Source: Dryocola clanedunensis subsp. sulfonylureivorans (GTDB lineage Bacteria; Pseudomonadota; Gammaproteobacteria; Enterobacterales; Enterobacteriaceae). Taken from it: DNA of 64,000 nt. Within the stretch, counting starts at the first letter, position 1, and every line of letters begins with the position of its first letter. Under the pieces are notes generated by a model. That model searched no databases and was not told where the DNA came from. It was given only the letters and a program-made list of their open reading frames with translations. The position numbers were made by a program, and so were the translations under genes. This document shows positions 33,644 to 44,097 of this stretch, one piece after another. The DNA lies in contig NZ_JAERMU010000004.1 in the NCBI RefSeq assembly GCF_016756775.1, forward strand, positions 62,001 through 126,000. The letters are read 5' to 3'.

Positions 33644-33859
33644 TGATTTGTTCTCCTTATTATCAATGCATTTGCGGGCGCTGTGTCCCACAAGTAATGA
33701 GCGGTGAAAACATGCTTATCAGGCTAAGTGTGGCACATATCACTGAATTTTGCCTGGAACGGCGGATCTCATCAGGTCGGGCCACTACGAGATTAAAGCT
33801 GAGAGCATGTTATAATCAGGCAGGTTACCGGCCCGTTTTTACTATTTCGAGGAAGTTCT

Positions 33860-34720
33860 ATGAGTCAGGCGCTCAGCAATTTATTGGCATTGCTCAATCT
33901 GGAAAAGATTGAAGAAGGGTTGTTTCGCGGGCAGAGCGAGGACTTAGGGTTACGTCAGGTATTCGGCGGCCAGGTGGCCGGCCAGGCGCTGTATGCTGCC
34001 AAAGAAACCGTGCCGGCAGAACGGTTGATTCACTCGTTTCACAGCTACTTCCTGCGCCCGGGCGACAGCCAGAAGCCTATTATTTATGACGTTGAAACCC
34101 TCCGCGACGGCAATAGCTTCAGCGCCCGCCGCGTGGCCGCCGTGCAAAACGGCAAGCCGATTTTCTATATGACCGCCTCTTTCCAGGCACCCGAACCGGG
34201 CTTTGAGCATCAGAAAGCCATGCCGCAGGCCCCTTCGCCTGACGGCCTGAAAACGGAAACGGATATCGCCCGCTCGCTGGAAAAATTTCTCCCGCCGCAG
34301 GTCAAAGAGAAATTCCTCTGCGAGAAACCGCTGGAGATCCGCCCGGTAGAGTTTCACAACCCGCTGAAGGGCCATCAGGCTGACCCTACACGTCAGGTCT
34401 GGCTGCGCGCCAACGGTAAGATGCCAGACGATTTGCGCGTCCATCAGTATCTGCTGGGCTACGCCTCAGATTTTAATTTCCTGCCAACCGCGCTTCAGCC
34501 CCATGGCATTGGTTTCCTCGAGCCGGGCATGCAGGTTGCCACCATCGACCATTCCATGTGGTTCCACCGCCCGTTTGATATGAACGAATGGTTGCTGTAC
34601 AGCGTGGAAAGTACGTCTGCGTCCAGCGCCCGCGGTTTTGTTCGCGGTGAGTTTTATACCCAGGATGGGGTGCTGGTTGCATCGACGGTGCAGGAAGGGG
34701 TGATGCGTAAACGGAGTTAA
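33860..34720 (+). CDS. tesB: Acyl-CoA thioesterase II
   Basis: TesB hydrolyses medium- and long-chain acyl-CoA, including 3-hydroxyacyl-CoA, to free acids. The 286-residue length equals E. coli TesB. It has two hotdog repeats: residues 1-110 with [13 protein letters not shown] and [10 protein letters not shown], and 150-286 with [14 protein letters not shown], where the catalytic Asp lies. ATG at 33860 follows GAGGAAG. Divergent from ybaY, it is followed by a REP unit and a strong terminator shared with amtB. Confidence 0.97.
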   Translation: MSQALSNLLALLNLEKIEEGLFRGQSEDLGLRQVFGGQVAGQALYAAKETVPAERLIHSFHSYFLRPGDSQKPIIYDVETLRDGNSFSARRVAAVQNGKPIFYMTASFQAPEPGFEHQKAMPQAPSPDGLKTETDIARSLEKFLPPQVKEKFLCEKPLEIRPVEFHNPLKGHQADPTRQVWLRANGKMPDDLRVHQYLLGYASDFNFLPTALQPHGIGFLEPGMQVATIDHSMWFHRPFDMNEWLLYSVESTSASSARGFVRGEFYTQDGVLVASTVQEGVMRKRS

Positions 34721-34726
34721 GAACCT

Positions 34727-34757
34727 GCCGGATGACGCTGCGCTTATCCGACCTACG
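34727..34757 (+). repeat. REP-like unit
   Basis: GCCGGATGACGCTGCGCTTA, then TCCGACCTACG, is identical over 29 bp to the unit at 366-395. It lies directly after tesB. Confidence 0.8.
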
Positions 34758-34770
34758 ATTTGAAATGCAA

Positions 34771-34800
34771 AAAGGCGGAACAAACGTTCCGCCTTTTTTT
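34771..34800. terminator. Bidirectional terminator tesB/amtB
   Basis: AAAGGCGGAAC pairs with GTTCCGCCTTT and is followed by a T-run on the plus strand and an A-run on the left, so it can serve both convergent genes. Confidence 0.9.
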
Positions 34801-34810
34801 AATCTGACGA

Positions 34811-36097
34811 TTACGCGTTGTAAGCGTTCTCGCCGTGGCTGTTGACGTCCAGACCTTCGCGCTCATGCTCTTCCGGCACGCGCAGCCCGACGGTCAGATC
34901 AGCGACTTTGAAGCCGATAAATGCCACCACGCCGGACCAGACGATAGTCAGACCGATACTTTCCAACTGAACCAGAACCTGATGTGCCATGGTCACGCCC
35001 TCCGCGTAGCCTACGCCACCCAGTGACGTCGCCGCAAAGATGCCGGTCATGATGCAGCCTACAATACCGCAGACGCCGTGGACGCCGAACACATCGCATG
35101 GGTCATCCACACGCAGCCATTTCTTCAGCAGCGTAACGCCCCACAGACCAGCCAGGCCCGCCACGATACCGATAATCAGCGCCCCGCCAACCCCTACATA
35201 GCCGCAAGCTGGTGTGATACCAACCAGACCTGCAATGGCGCCGGAGCAGGCACCCAGCAGAGAAGGTTTACCACGCAGCGCCCATTCACCGAACACCCAG
35301 CCGAGGACTGCCGCAGCCGTCGCCACAACCGTGTTAACGAATGCCAGAGCGGCGATTTCGTTAGCCGCGCTTGCGGAGCCTGCGTTAAAGCCAAACCAGC
35401 CGAAGTAGAGGATCGCGGTGCCGGTAAAGACCATCGGCAGGTTGTGAGGTTTGAACGCCTCTTTGCCATAGCCCACGCGCTTGCCAACCAGGTAAGCGCC
35501 TACAAGGCCCGCCACCGCAGCGTTGATGTGCACAACCGTACCGCCCGCAAAGTCCATCGCGCCATGGGATGCCAGCAGACCACCGCCCCATACCATGTGC
35601 GCAATCGGCACATAAGAAAGCGTCAGCCAGACCAGCACAAAAATCAGTACCGCAGAGAACTTAATGCGTTCAGCCAGCGCGCCCACAATCAGCCCGACGG
35701 TAATACAGGCAAACGAGCCCTGGAACGCAACGTGGATATACTGATAGAACGAGCCCATCAGCGCTTTCAGCTCGATATTTTTGAGCATCGCCCAGTCGAA
35801 GTTGCCGAAGAAGTTGCCGCCCGTCCCGAAGGCCAGCGTGTAGCCATAAACCACCCACAGCACGCAAACCATCGCGAAAGTCACCGTCACCTGCGTCAGC
35901 ATGGAAAGCACGTTTTTGGAGCGAATCAGGCCGCCGTAAAACAGCGCAAGACCCGGTACAGTCATAAACAGCACCAGCGCGGTGCAAATCATCATAAAGG
36001 CGTTGTCTGCTTTATCAGCAACGGCCGGGGCGGCGAAAGCCAGTGATGGCGCAAGCGCCAGGGCTAAGAGGCCTGCAGCAGAGGCGATTTTTTTCAT
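34811..36097 (-). CDS. amtB: Ammonium channel AmtB
   Basis: The 428-residue protein begins with a signal peptide (MKKIASAAGLLALALAPSLA, cleaved after FAA) and has eleven membrane helices. E. coli AmtB has the same length. The pore twin-histidine region is in FGVHGVCGIVG and VVHINA. The phenylalanine gate is in the FQGSFACITVG segment. It conducts ammonia/ammonium under nitrogen limitation and is blocked by GlnK. I chose ATG 36097 over an upstream in-frame ATG because it follows AAGGGA and gives the family N-terminus. It is the second gene of the glnK-amtB operon. Confidence 0.97.
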   Translation of the reverse strand: MKKIASAAGLLALALAPSLAFAAPAVADKADNAFMMICTALVLFMTVPGLALFYGGLIRSKNVLSMLTQVTVTFAMVCVLWVVYGYTLAFGTGGNFFGNFDWAMLKNIELKALMGSFYQYIHVAFQGSFACITVGLIVGALAERIKFSAVLIFVLVWLTLSYVPIAHMVWGGGLLASHGAMDFAGGTVVHINAAVAGLVGAYLVGKRVGYGKEAFKPHNLPMVFTGTAILYFGWFGFNAGSASAANEIAALAFVNTVVATAAAVLGWVFGEWALRGKPSLLGACSGAIAGLVGITPACGYVGVGGALIIGIVAGLAGLWGVTLLKKWLRVDDPCDVFGVHGVCGIVGCIMTGIFAATSLGGVGYAEGVTMAHQVLVQLESIGLTIVWSGVVAFIGFKVADLTVGLRVPEEHEREGLDVNSHGENAYNA

Positions 36098-36128
36098 TTT
36101 TTCTGTCCCTTTCACGATGGGGGAGGCG

Positions 36129-36467
36129 TTACAGTGCAGCTTCGTCGGCTTCGCCGGTACGAATACGGATCACGCGTTGCAGCTCGGCAACGAAAATTTT
36201 GCCGTCACCGATTTTGCCGGTATAGGCGGCTTTGCTGATGACGTCGATCACTTCGTCGAGCTGGTCATCGGCAATCGCCACATCAATTTTCACTTTTGGC
36301 AGGAAGTTAACGCTGTACTCCGCGCCACGGTACAGCTCGGCATGCCCCTTCTGACGCCCAAACCCTTTGACTTCGGTTACGGTCAGCCCTTGAATGCCGA
36401 TGGAAGACAACGCCTCGCGAACGTCTTCGAGTTTGAATGGTTTGATGACCACGGTAACCAGCTTCAT
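36129..36467 (-). CDS. glnK: PII nitrogen signal protein GlnK
   Basis: The 112-residue PII protein has the T-loop uridylylation site Tyr51 in RGAEYSV and the PII signatures KGFGRQKGHAE and TGKIGDGKIFV. It senses 2-oxoglutarate, ATP/ADP and glutamine (through GlnD). In its unmodified state its T-loop plugs AmtB. It precedes amtB by 31 bp. The sigma-54 promoter upstream explains induction by nitrogen shortage. Confidence 0.98.
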   Translation of the reverse strand: MKLVTVVIKPFKLEDVREALSSIGIQGLTVTEVKGFGRQKGHAELYRGAEYSVNFLPKVKIDVAIADDQLDEVIDVISKAAYTGKIGDGKIFVAELQRVIRIRTGEADEAAL

Positions 36468-36523
36468 AGATTCCCCTCCAGTAAGACAATCGGTAATTGC
36501 TCAGCAGCACTGAAAGAGATAAA

Positions 36524-36538
36524 GCAAGGCCCGTGCCA
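36524..36538 (-). promoter_or_regulatory. Sigma-54 promoter of glnK-amtB
   Basis: On the minus strand TGGCACGGGCCTTGC has the -24 TGGCAC and -12 TTGC elements at the exact required spacing, about 57 bp before glnK. Confidence 0.93.
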
Positions 36539-36644
36539 GAAATGAAAGTCGGCCATGATCCGGCGTGCTAATCAGGGGATTTGTGGAATATATCGTGGGG
36601 AGAAAAGGATACCTGAGGTTAAGAATGTTCCTGGAAAGAAAAAA

Positions 36645-36661
36645 CGCACCATGCTGGTGCA
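36645..36661. promoter_or_regulatory. NtrC binding site
   Basis: CGCACCATGCTGGTGCA contains GCACC-N5-GGTGC, the NtrC dyad. It is about 107 bp upstream of the sigma-54 promoter, a usual enhancer distance. A weaker half-site TGCACC follows near 36678. Confidence 0.8.
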
Positions 36662-36723
36662 GAGTGCGTTTCAGTTTTGCACCAACGGCGGTAGCCGCTG
36701 GATTTATGCATACTTATAGTGCA

Positions 36724-38502
36724 TCAGGCGGTGAGCGTTTCCTCGCGCGTGGCGGCAGCCAGTTCCTCACCAGCCAGCTGGAGCTGGTACATCTGCCAGT
36801 AGCGCCCTTCTGCTGTCAGCAATTCGCTGTGCGTGCCTCGCTCAACCGCCTGCCCGCGATGCAGAACGAGAATAGTGTCTGCATCGGTGATAGTGGACAG
36901 GCGGTGCGCGATAACCACAAGCGTAGTGTGTTCTCGAATGGCAGCTAGCGCCTGCTGAATAGCCTGCTCGGTGCCGGAATCGATGTTCGCCGTTGCCTCA
37001 TCCAGAATGAGGATCTGCGGCGCATCCACCAGCACGCGGGCCAGGGCTAAAAGCTGTTTCTGACCAACGGAGAGGTTATTCCCCTGCTCCCCCAGTCGAG
37101 TATGGATGCCGTCAACCATAGTGCGAGCCAGATCCGCGAGCTGCACAGTTTCCAGCGCCTGCCATACGGCCTCTTCGCTGATGTCGCGCCCGAGCGTGAC
37201 GTTAACAAAGAACGAATCCGCCATCACCACCGGATCCTGCTGGACCATCGCCACGCCGCGGCGTAGCGTGCCGTGGCTCAGCGTACCGAGCGGGCGACCA
37301 TCCAGACGAATTTCACCGCGTGTCAGCGGGTAATAGCCCATCAGCAGGTTCGCCAGAGTGCTTTTGCCGCTGCCGGTATGCCCCACCAGCGCCACGAAGC
37401 TGCGCGACGGCACGTCCAGATTGATATCCTGAAGCACCAGCCGATCGCCACGGTAGGCAAAGGAGACGTTATCCACCTCAATGCGTCCGCTTTGCAGCGG
37501 CTGCTCGTCATGACCGTAATCCTGGCGCTTGCCGTCCATCAGCTCAAAGACCCGTTCACCGGCCACCACCGCCTGCTGCAGCATCGACTGCTGGGTAGTC
37601 AGTTCGATCAGCGGCTCGTTAAGACGGCCTAAATAGTTGATGAAGGCGTAGAGCACCCCAACCTCTATGGTGCCCACAGAAGTGAAGCCAAACAGCATCA
37701 GCAGCCCGCACAGCACCAGCGCTGAGAACAGGCTCAGCAGCGGGCGCAGCAGGAAACCATCCAGGCGCAGGGTCTGCATGCGGGCGAGATAATGTGAGCG
37801 GCTCGCCGCCCCCATGCGCTCGCCAAAACGCGCCTGCTGGCGGAACTGCTGGATCACGCTCATGCCGTTGATGACCTCGTTGAAGCCGTCGTTAATATCC
37901 GCCAGATAGCTGCGCACGCGGCGGACAATCGGCGTGCTGTAGCGCTGATAGATCATCATCACAATCAGCACTGCCGGGAAGATCGTTATCGCCACCAGCG
38001 CCATACGCCAGTCGAGACTGAACATCGCCACCAGCATCGCGCCGATTAGCGCCGCGCTTCGCAGCACCGTGGCGACAACCGTGACGTAAAGGTCGCGGAT
38101 CACTTCGGTATCGTTGGTGACGCGGGAGATTAGCTGCCCGACCGGCTGAGTATCAAACGCGCTCAGCGGCTGGCGCAGCGCTGCGTCCATCACGTCCATC
38201 CGCAGCTGCTGCACCACGCCAACCGCGGCCTGATTAAACAGCAGCGCCTGCCAGTAGTGCAGGCCCGCAGCGGTAACAGAAAGCAGCAGATAAGCCGTTG
38301 CCAGCCCGGCCACCAGCGCAACCGGCAGGCGGTTTTCGGAAACGATGTTGTCGATAAAGTAGCTGACCAGAATCGGCCCGGTCACTTCCGCCGCAGCGGC
38401 AATCCACAGCATCACCACCGCGCCCGCCAGCGGTTTGCGCCACGGGGAGCCGTAGGCCAGCAGGCGTTTGATGGTCGGCCACTGTTTCGTTAACTTACGC
38501 AC
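36724..38502 (-). CDS. mdlB: ABC exporter half MdlB
   Basis: A 592-residue ABC exporter half-transporter: six membrane helices (about 20-320) followed by one ATPase domain. Walker A is [15 protein letters not shown], the signature is NNLSVGQKQ, and Walker B is ILILDEAT with HRLS after it. It starts at GTG 38502 ([18 protein letters not shown]), as shown by similarity to E. coli MdlB (593 aa). That start overlaps the mdlA stop by 8 bp, so translation is coupled. MdlA and MdlB form a heterodimer of unproven substrate. Confidence 0.95.
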   Translation of the reverse strand: MRKLTKQWPTIKRLLAYGSPWRKPLAGAVVMLWIAAAAEVTGPILVSYFIDNIVSENRLPVALVAGLATAYLLLSVTAAGLHYWQALLFNQAAVGVVQQLRMDVMDAALRQPLSAFDTQPVGQLISRVTNDTEVIRDLYVTVVATVLRSAALIGAMLVAMFSLDWRMALVAITIFPAVLIVMMIYQRYSTPIVRRVRSYLADINDGFNEVINGMSVIQQFRQQARFGERMGAASRSHYLARMQTLRLDGFLLRPLLSLFSALVLCGLLMLFGFTSVGTIEVGVLYAFINYLGRLNEPLIELTTQQSMLQQAVVAGERVFELMDGKRQDYGHDEQPLQSGRIEVDNVSFAYRGDRLVLQDINLDVPSRSFVALVGHTGSGKSTLANLLMGYYPLTRGEIRLDGRPLGTLSHGTLRRGVAMVQQDPVVMADSFFVNVTLGRDISEEAVWQALETVQLADLARTMVDGIHTRLGEQGNNLSVGQKQLLALARVLVDAPQILILDEATANIDSGTEQAIQQALAAIREHTTLVVIAHRLSTITDADTILVLHRGQAVERGTHSELLTAEGRYWQMYQLQLAGEELAAATREETLTA

Positions 38503-40273
38503 TGGCGTTCTCCTTGTCGTTCGCTTCGACCGGCGCCTCGTCCAGCGCCGCTTCAAGCTGCTGATAGCGGAACATATCGCGATACCAGCCGGGCTGCGAT
38601 GCCAGCGCATCGTGGCTGCCGCGCTGCGCAATATGTCCGTGCTGCATGACCAGGATCTCGCTCGCCTCGGTCAACGCCGATAAACGGTGCGCGCTGATGA
38701 TGACGGTGCGGTGCTCACCCCACTGACGCAGGTTATGGAGAATATCGTGCTCGGTACGCCCATCCACCGCGGAGAGCGCATCGTCCAGAATCAGAATTTC
38801 GGCATCCAGCAGCAACGCGCGGGCAATAGAGATACGTTGTTTCTGACCACCAGAGAGCATAACGCCACGCTCCCCGACTTCGGTGTCATAACCCTGCGGC
38901 AGGCGCAGGATATCTTCATGCACGCTCGCAAGCCTTGCGACATGTTCAATCTCTTCCTGCGTGGCGTTCGGCTTGCCCAGGGCAATGTTGCTGGCCACGG
39001 TATCGGAGAAAAGGAACGGCGTCTGGTTCACCACCGCCAGGCGGCTGCGCCAGGAATCGAGCTGCATCTGCACCAGAGGAATATCGTGGAAGCGAATGTC
39101 GCCCTGGTCGATATCAAAATGACGCTGGATAAGCGACAGGATGGTGCTCTTGCCCGCTCCCGTCGGGCCACACAGCCCCAGCATGCCACCCGGCTTGAGC
39201 GCAAACGAAACGTTCTCAAGCGTGGGCTTTGCCGTTTGCGGATAATGGAACGCGCGAATATTTGCCTGCAGGGTGCCACGGCCTTCCGGTGCCTGTTTCT
39301 TGCCGTCTGTCACCGACGGCGCTTCCGCCAGCATGCTGCGGATACGGCTATACGCCGCGCTGCCGCGCTCGACGATATTAAACATCCAGGCCAGCGCCAG
39401 CATGGGCCAAATCATCAGCCCCAGATACATGACGAAGCTGGTGAGCTGCCCGAGCGTCAGCGTGCCCTGCATCACCATCCAGCTGCCGCCGCCCACCGCC
39501 AGCAGGTTAGCCGTGCCGATGGCGATATAAATCGTCGGATCAAAGCGGGCGTCCACCCGCGCTACCCGCATGTTCTTCTTGCCCGCATCCTGCGCCTCAG
39601 CGGCAAACAGCGCCGACTGCCGGTCTTCCAGGCCAAAAGCTTTGATCATGCGGATACTGGTCAGGCTCTCCTGGGTACGATCGTTAAGCGTCGAGAACGC
39701 CGCCTGCGCCAGCTTGAAGCGCTGGTGAAGCTGATCCCCGTAGCGTTTAATCACGATGGCCATCACCGGCATAGGTAATAAGGAAAGCAGGGTTAGCTCC
39801 CAGCTGATTTGCGTAGACATGACAATCAGCACCGCAAGGCCCATGACCAGCGAATCGACCAGCGTGAGCACGCCCTCACCCGCCGCGAATACCACGCGAT
39901 CGACATCGTTCGTTGCGCGCGCCATTAGATCGCCCGTGCGGTGGCGCAGGTAAAATTCAGGGTGCTGGCGGCTGAGCTGGCGGTAATAATCCTCGCGCAG
40001 TTCCACGGCAAGCTGATAAGACGCCCCGAACAGCAGCACACGCCACACATAGCGAAGCATGTAGACGACAATGGCAATGGCGACCATCACCCCAAGCCAC
40101 ATCAATACCTGCCGGCCCGAAAGATTTTGCGAAGTCACACCGTCTACAATCACGCCCACCAGTTTGGGCGGCACAAGCTGCAGAATGGCAATGATGATAA
40201 GCAGCGCCACCGCACCGAGATAGCGTCGCCATTCCCGGGTGAAGTACCAGCTTAGTTGAGCAAATAATCGCAC
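38495..40273 (-). CDS. mdlA: ABC exporter half MdlA
   Basis: A 592-residue ABC exporter half-transporter (E. coli: 590). The start is GTG at 40273 ([20 protein letters not shown]) with AGGA seven bases upstream; the longer open frame has no family match. Membrane domain: residues 15-300. ATPase: Walker [15 protein letters not shown], signature [10 protein letters not shown], Walker [13 protein letters not shown]. The Walker B ends in Asp-Asp instead of Asp-Glu, so this half probably forms a degenerate ATP site, as is common in heterodimeric exporters. It precedes mdlB with 8-bp overlap and lies downstream of decR. Confidence 0.95.
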   Translation of the reverse strand: MRLFAQLSWYFTREWRRYLGAVALLIIIAILQLVPPKLVGVIVDGVTSQNLSGRQVLMWLGVMVAIAIVVYMLRYVWRVLLFGASYQLAVELREDYYRQLSRQHPEFYLRHRTGDLMARATNDVDRVVFAAGEGVLTLVDSLVMGLAVLIVMSTQISWELTLLSLLPMPVMAIVIKRYGDQLHQRFKLAQAAFSTLNDRTQESLTSIRMIKAFGLEDRQSALFAAEAQDAGKKNMRVARVDARFDPTIYIAIGTANLLAVGGGSWMVMQGTLTLGQLTSFVMYLGLMIWPMLALAWMFNIVERGSAAYSRIRSMLAEAPSVTDGKKQAPEGRGTLQANIRAFHYPQTAKPTLENVSFALKPGGMLGLCGPTGAGKSTILSLIQRHFDIDQGDIRFHDIPLVQMQLDSWRSRLAVVNQTPFLFSDTVASNIALGKPNATQEEIEHVARLASVHEDILRLPQGYDTEVGERGVMLSGGQKQRISIARALLLDAEILILDDALSAVDGRTEHDILHNLRQWGEHRTVIISAHRLSALTEASEILVMQHGHIAQRGSHDALASQPGWYRDMFRYQQLEAALDEAPVEANDKENASA

Positions 40274-40327
40274 GCGATGTTCCTGGGTAACGGGGTATTG
40301 AAATAAAGAAAAGCGCCACAAGCAGGG

Positions 40328-40792
40328 TTAGATGCTGCTTATCGGCAAAGCTGTTGTGTATTTTATCTGTTCCATGGCGAAACTCGAAGTGACATCGGTT
40401 AAACCGGGAATACCGTTGACCAGCCGCTTGTAAAAGTCATCGTAGCGTTTCATGTCCGCCACCTGGACACGCATCAGATAGTCGTACTCCCCGGCCATGC
40501 GCCAGAAGCCGAGCACTTCGGGCATATCCGCCACGACGGCGACAAATTTACCGTACCAGTCGCTGCTGTGCTGCTGGGTTTTAATCAGCACGAAAGCGGT
40601 CAGGCCAAGCCCGAGCTTTTCGGGATCCAACAGGGCGACTTTCGCCCGCACGATACCGTCGTCTTCGAGTTTTTTCAGGCGCTTCCAGCAGGGCGTGGTG
40701 GTCAGATTAACGGCATCCGCCAGCGCCTGCAAAGAGAGGGTGCAGTCTTCCTGCAGCAAGGATAGCAGCTTACGGTCAATTTTATCTAACAT
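40328..40792 (-). CDS. decR: DecR (YbaO), Lrp-family cysteine-responsive regulator
   Basis: The 154-residue Lrp/AsnC protein has an HTH ([30 protein letters not shown]) and a RAM effector domain ([20 protein letters not shown]). In E. coli DecR activates the cysteine-detoxification genes cyuPA. In enterics that have cdsH beside it, the orthologue controls that gene. Here it is divergent from cdsH with 115 bp between the starts, consistent with that role. mdlA lies downstream on the same strand. Confidence 0.93.
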   Translation of the reverse strand: MLDKIDRKLLSLLQEDCTLSLQALADAVNLTTTPCWKRLKKLEDDGIVRAKVALLDPEKLGLGLTAFVLIKTQQHSSDWYGKFVAVVADMPEVLGFWRMAGEYDYLMRVQVADMKRYDDFYKRLVNGIPGLTDVTSSFAMEQIKYTTALPISSI

Positions 40793-40907
40793 GGCGACTC
40801 TTGGGAGAAATATTTTCTATAATGAAAGCCTCAGACAGGCTAAATGGCAACTTTTTTATCTCCTTTTTGCTTTACCCTAAGCACAAATAGACAAATGGAA
40901 CGCCGCC

Positions 40908-41954
40908 ATGAGTAACCCCTGGGTAAACCACGCCATCAGTGAAATCAATGCCGATTATCAGCGCTCGGCAGACACGCATCTTATCCGCCTGGCTTTGCCA
41001 GCTTTTCCGGGCATTCAGCTTTACCTGAAAGATGAAAGTACCCACCCTACCGGCAGCCTGAAGCATCGTCTGGCGCGCTCGCTGTTTCTGTATGGTTTAT
41101 GCAATGGCTGGATCAAAGAGGGTACGACAATTATCGAAGCTTCGTCGGGTTCTACCGCCGTGTCAGAAGCCTATTTTGCGCGCTTGCTTGGCCTGCCGTT
41201 TATCGCCGTCATGCCCGCCTGCACCGCAAAACGCAAAATTGAACAGATCGAATTTTACGGCGGTCGCTGCCATTTTGTGGAGAGCGCCTGCGAAATCTAT
41301 GCTGCCTCTGAGATGCTGGCCCGTGAGCTGAACGGCCACTATATGGATCAGTTTACCTTCGCCGAACGCGCGACGGACTGGCGAGGCAATAACAATATCG
41401 CGGACAGTATCTTCCGTCAGATGGAGCACGAACCGAACCCGGTTCCCGATTACATTGTAATGAGCGCAGGCACAGGCGGAACATCCGCCACAATTGGCCG
41501 CTACCTGCGTTATCAGGGTTATCCCACGCAGCTGTTAGTGGTTGACCCGTTGAACTCCGTGTTTCTTGATTACTGGCACCAGCGAGATTGCAGCCTGAGC
41601 AGCAAAGTTGGCAGCAAAATAGAGGGTATTGGTCGTCCCCGCTGCGAACCGTCCTTCATTCCTGACGTCATCGACGAAATGATGCGCGTGCCGGACGCAG
41701 CAAGCGTTGCCACCATGCAGTGGCTCGAAACCGTTTTAGGGCGAAAAGTCGGAGCCTCTACCGGGACAAACATGTGGGGAGCTTTGCAAATGGCTGCTCG
41801 TATGCGCACCGAAGGCCGTACCGGCTCGATCGTAACGCTATTGTGTGACAGCGGTGAGCGCTACCTTGAAACCTATTACGATGCACAATGGGTGAAAACA
41901 AATATCGGTGATTTGCAGCCGTGGTGCGCTGAAATCCAGAATTTACTGAAATGA
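40908..41954 (+). CDS. cdsH: PLP-dependent L-cysteine desulfhydrase, CdsH-like
   Basis: The 348-residue protein has the cysteine-synthase/CBS fold type II. The PLP lysine is Lys52 in [11 protein letters not shown], the phosphate-binding loop is AGTGGTSAT, and the SSGSTAVS loop binds the carboxylate. Homologues beside ybaO in Salmonella were described as the cysteine desulfhydrase CdsH, which breaks down L-cysteine to pyruvate, ammonia and sulfide. Assignment rests on this neighbour and on family resemblance. E. coli K-12 has no copy here. A cysteine-synthase activity cannot be excluded from sequence. Confidence 0.8.
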   Translation: MSNPWVNHAISEINADYQRSADTHLIRLALPAFPGIQLYLKDESTHPTGSLKHRLARSLFLYGLCNGWIKEGTTIIEASSGSTAVSEAYFARLLGLPFIAVMPACTAKRKIEQIEFYGGRCHFVESACEIYAASEMLARELNGHYMDQFTFAERATDWRGNNNIADSIFRQMEHEPNPVPDYIVMSAGTGGTSATIGRYLRYQGYPTQLLVVDPLNSVFLDYWHQRDCSLSSKVGSKIEGIGRPRCEPSFIPDVIDEMMRVPDAASVATMQWLETVLGRKVGASTGTNMWGALQMAARMRTEGRTGSIVTLLCDSGERYLETYYDAQWVKTNIGDLQPWCAEIQNLLK

Positions 41955-42184
41955 ATAATGGCCGGAGTGAATCCGGCCACAAATACCGTCTGAGATCCAC
42001 AATAATTTAATTCAATAATAATTACCCCAGAACGTATAATATGCCACGAATCGTTAAACATCTCAAAACGTGCCAATTACTCGCGCCCAGATAGTCATGG
42101 AAAATCTTATTTGCTATAACTGCATGGCTTTTATGCCAGAGTATGCAATTACAGATTTTTTACATGGAGTTTTAGAGGGCACTC

Positions 42185-42862
42185 ATGCAACTTTCTATTC
42201 TATTCAAGGCCGCCTGTCTGACAGGGTTATTGTCACTGGCAGGTTGTTCATCTTCGGTGACAGCACCAGAAAAATATTCAGGATTCCTGAAGGATTATTC
42301 CGGGCTTAAAAAAACAGAGTCCAGAACCGGGAAGCCAATTTTACGTTGGGTTTCACCGGACTATAAACCTGGTAGCTACGATAGCCTGGTGTTCAACCCC
42401 CTGACGTATTATCCGAAGCCGAAACCTAACTCGCAATTAGGTCATGAAACGCTGGATAAAATCCTCACCTACACCAATTCCAGGCTGAGGGAGCGGGCAG
42501 CAGAAAAGATAGAGCTGGTGAGCACGCCCGGCCCGCGGAGCCTGATTTTCCGTGGGGCGATTACCGGTGTTAACAGCAGCGCTCAGGACATTCAGTTCTA
42601 TGAAGTCGTCCCAATTGCTATGGTCGTTGCTGGCACCATGATGGTCACGGGACACCGCACCATGGACACGCATATCTACTTTGAAGGCGAGCTGATTGAT
42701 GCCAACACCAACAAAGTGGTGATGAAGGTCCTGCGGAAGGGACAAGGGAAAAAAATCGATAATGAAAGCTCGCCAATCACCATTGATGATATAAAAGGGG
42801 TTATTGATGAACTAGCCACTGATACAGCGCTAGAGTTTACACCGCCCCAAAAGACATCCTGA
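42185..42862 (+). CDS. DUF3313 lipoprotein
   Basis: The 225-residue protein has a lipoprotein signal (MQLSILFKAACLTGLLSLAG, Cys21). It is followed by YSGFLKDYSGLKKTESRTG and an alpha/beta region with a hydrophobic stretch YEVVPIAMVVAGTMMVTGHR. These are traits of the DUF3313 family of unknown function. It probably sits in the outer membrane (no Asp at +2). The 230 bp upstream contain no gene. Confidence 0.82.
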   Translation: MQLSILFKAACLTGLLSLAGCSSSVTAPEKYSGFLKDYSGLKKTESRTGKPILRWVSPDYKPGSYDSLVFNPLTYYPKPKPNSQLGHETLDKILTYTNSRLRERAAEKIELVSTPGPRSLIFRGAITGVNSSAQDIQFYEVVPIAMVVAGTMMVTGHRTMDTHIYFEGELIDANTNKVVMKVLRKGQGKKIDNESSPITIDDIKGVIDELATDTALEFTPPQKTS

Positions 42863-43134
42863 AAATACTGCCAGCCGCTGACATATTGATGATTTAAAAA
42901 TAGCTCAAATCGTCAACTTTTTACTCTGTTATTTTGTTTTTTACATACCAGGCGGTATTTAAATTATGCAATCATATTCATAATTAAACTTAACGTAGCG
43001 GTGACGCCAAATAGTATGTATCCTCGCCGCCATTCCATGAAATGGAATACCTGAGATGTTGTGTTATTCCTGGCAGTCCTTTTGGCCCTCTTGAGGGCCA
43101 TTTTTTTTGATGGTTCGCAAGGAATAACAGGAAT
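42863..43134 (+). other. Gap with two hairpins and a terminator, possible small RNA
   Basis: No protein gene is seen. ATTCCATGAAATGGAAT (43032-43048) is a perfect 7-bp hairpin. GGCCCTC/GAGGGCC (43084-43099) is followed by T8 at 43101-43108, a strong plus-strand terminator some 220 bp after the DUF3313 stop. The layout would suit a small RNA of about 100-120 nt, but no convincing promoter was found. Confidence 0.45.
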
Positions 43135-43156
43135 AAAAAAACCGGGCAGAGCCCGG
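43135..43156 (-). terminator. cof terminator
   Basis: CCGGGC-AGA-GCCCGG with a T7 run on the minus-strand side lies 20 bp after the cof stop. Confidence 0.85.
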
Positions 43157-43174
43157 CGCTGAAAAAACCTTGAG

Positions 43175-43996
43175 TCATTCGGGGGAATAAGTCAGGTGTG
43201 GTGTATCCAGCCAGTGATTCAAATAATGCGAAACGGCCTGTTGACTGCAATGGCCGATAACCGGCAAATGCGGTAATTCCGACTTCAGCTGCGGCATGGC
43301 ATTACCCATTATCAGGCCGCGGCCCACAGATGAGAGCATCTCACGGTCATTCATGGCATCACCAAACGCCATGCACTCTTGTAACGTCATACCCAGATGT
43401 TCACTGAGCTTGCCTAGCGCAGCCCCTTTATTACAGCCCACCGGCAGGACTTCCAGACAATCAACCGCCGAGAAACAAAGGAACGCTTTTTCGCCAAGCG
43501 CTTCGCCGAGCTGGATTTTCAGCTGGCTTAAATCGCCGTGATCGCCGCAGAAGCAGATCTTGGTGACCTCATGTAAAGGCAAACGCTTAAAATCGATAAT
43601 CTGGTATTTGAAGCCGCTGTATACGTGGGCATGAAGCAACTCGGGGATTTCTCGCTCCGTCATCCAGCCGGTGTCATTGAAGACGTGCATACTCGCCCGG
43701 GTGTCCCACTGCTTCTGGAGGACAACTTCGGCGGCGTCGGGTGAGAGATCCTGGCGGTGCAGAAGCTCACCTTCCCTGTTATGAATGCGTGTGCCGTTGC
43801 CGGTAATTAAAAAAGCATCGAGATCTATCGAGCCAAGGATATGGCGCATTTCGAGAGCATGGCGTCCGGTAGCAAACGCCAGCGTCATTTGTCGCTCGTC
43901 GCGCAGACGTCTGAGCGTGTTCAACGTCTCTTTCCCGAGGTGATGATTTGGCATCAGCAACGTGCCATCCATATCAAATGCTGCCAGACGTGCCAT
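43175..43996 (-). CDS. cof: HAD-family phosphatase Cof
   Basis: The 273-residue protein (E. coli: 272) is a type IIB HAD phosphatase. Motif I is FDMDGTLL at residues 7-14, motif II is FATGRH near 49, the motif III lysine is in CNKGAALG, and motif IV is [11 protein letters not shown]. In E. coli Cof hydrolyses HMP-PP, a thiamin precursor, and other sugar phosphates including PLP. ATG at 43996 matches the family start; the frame is open ten codons further. It is divergent from ybaE. Confidence 0.96.
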   Translation of the reverse strand: MARLAAFDMDGTLLMPNHHLGKETLNTLRRLRDERQMTLAFATGRHALEMRHILGSIDLDAFLITGNGTRIHNREGELLHRQDLSPDAAEVVLQKQWDTRASMHVFNDTGWMTEREIPELLHAHVYSGFKYQIIDFKRLPLHEVTKICFCGDHGDLSQLKIQLGEALGEKAFLCFSAVDCLEVLPVGCNKGAALGKLSEHLGMTLQECMAFGDAMNDREMLSSVGRGLIMGNAMPQLKSELPHLPVIGHCSQQAVSHYLNHWLDTPHLTYSPE

Positions 43997-44097
43997 AGCG
44001 ACTCCTGAATATTGCCTTACAAACATGGCTGCCAGTATTACCTGGCATATACGGAACTAATAGTGAATACTTCTTAAAAAATGTTCCGGGTTTAGCT

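Noticed and set aside
38495-38502. mdlA/mdlB overlap read as a frameshift
   Set aside because: Both genes are full length with GTG starts. The 8-bp overlap is normal translational coupling, as in E. coli.
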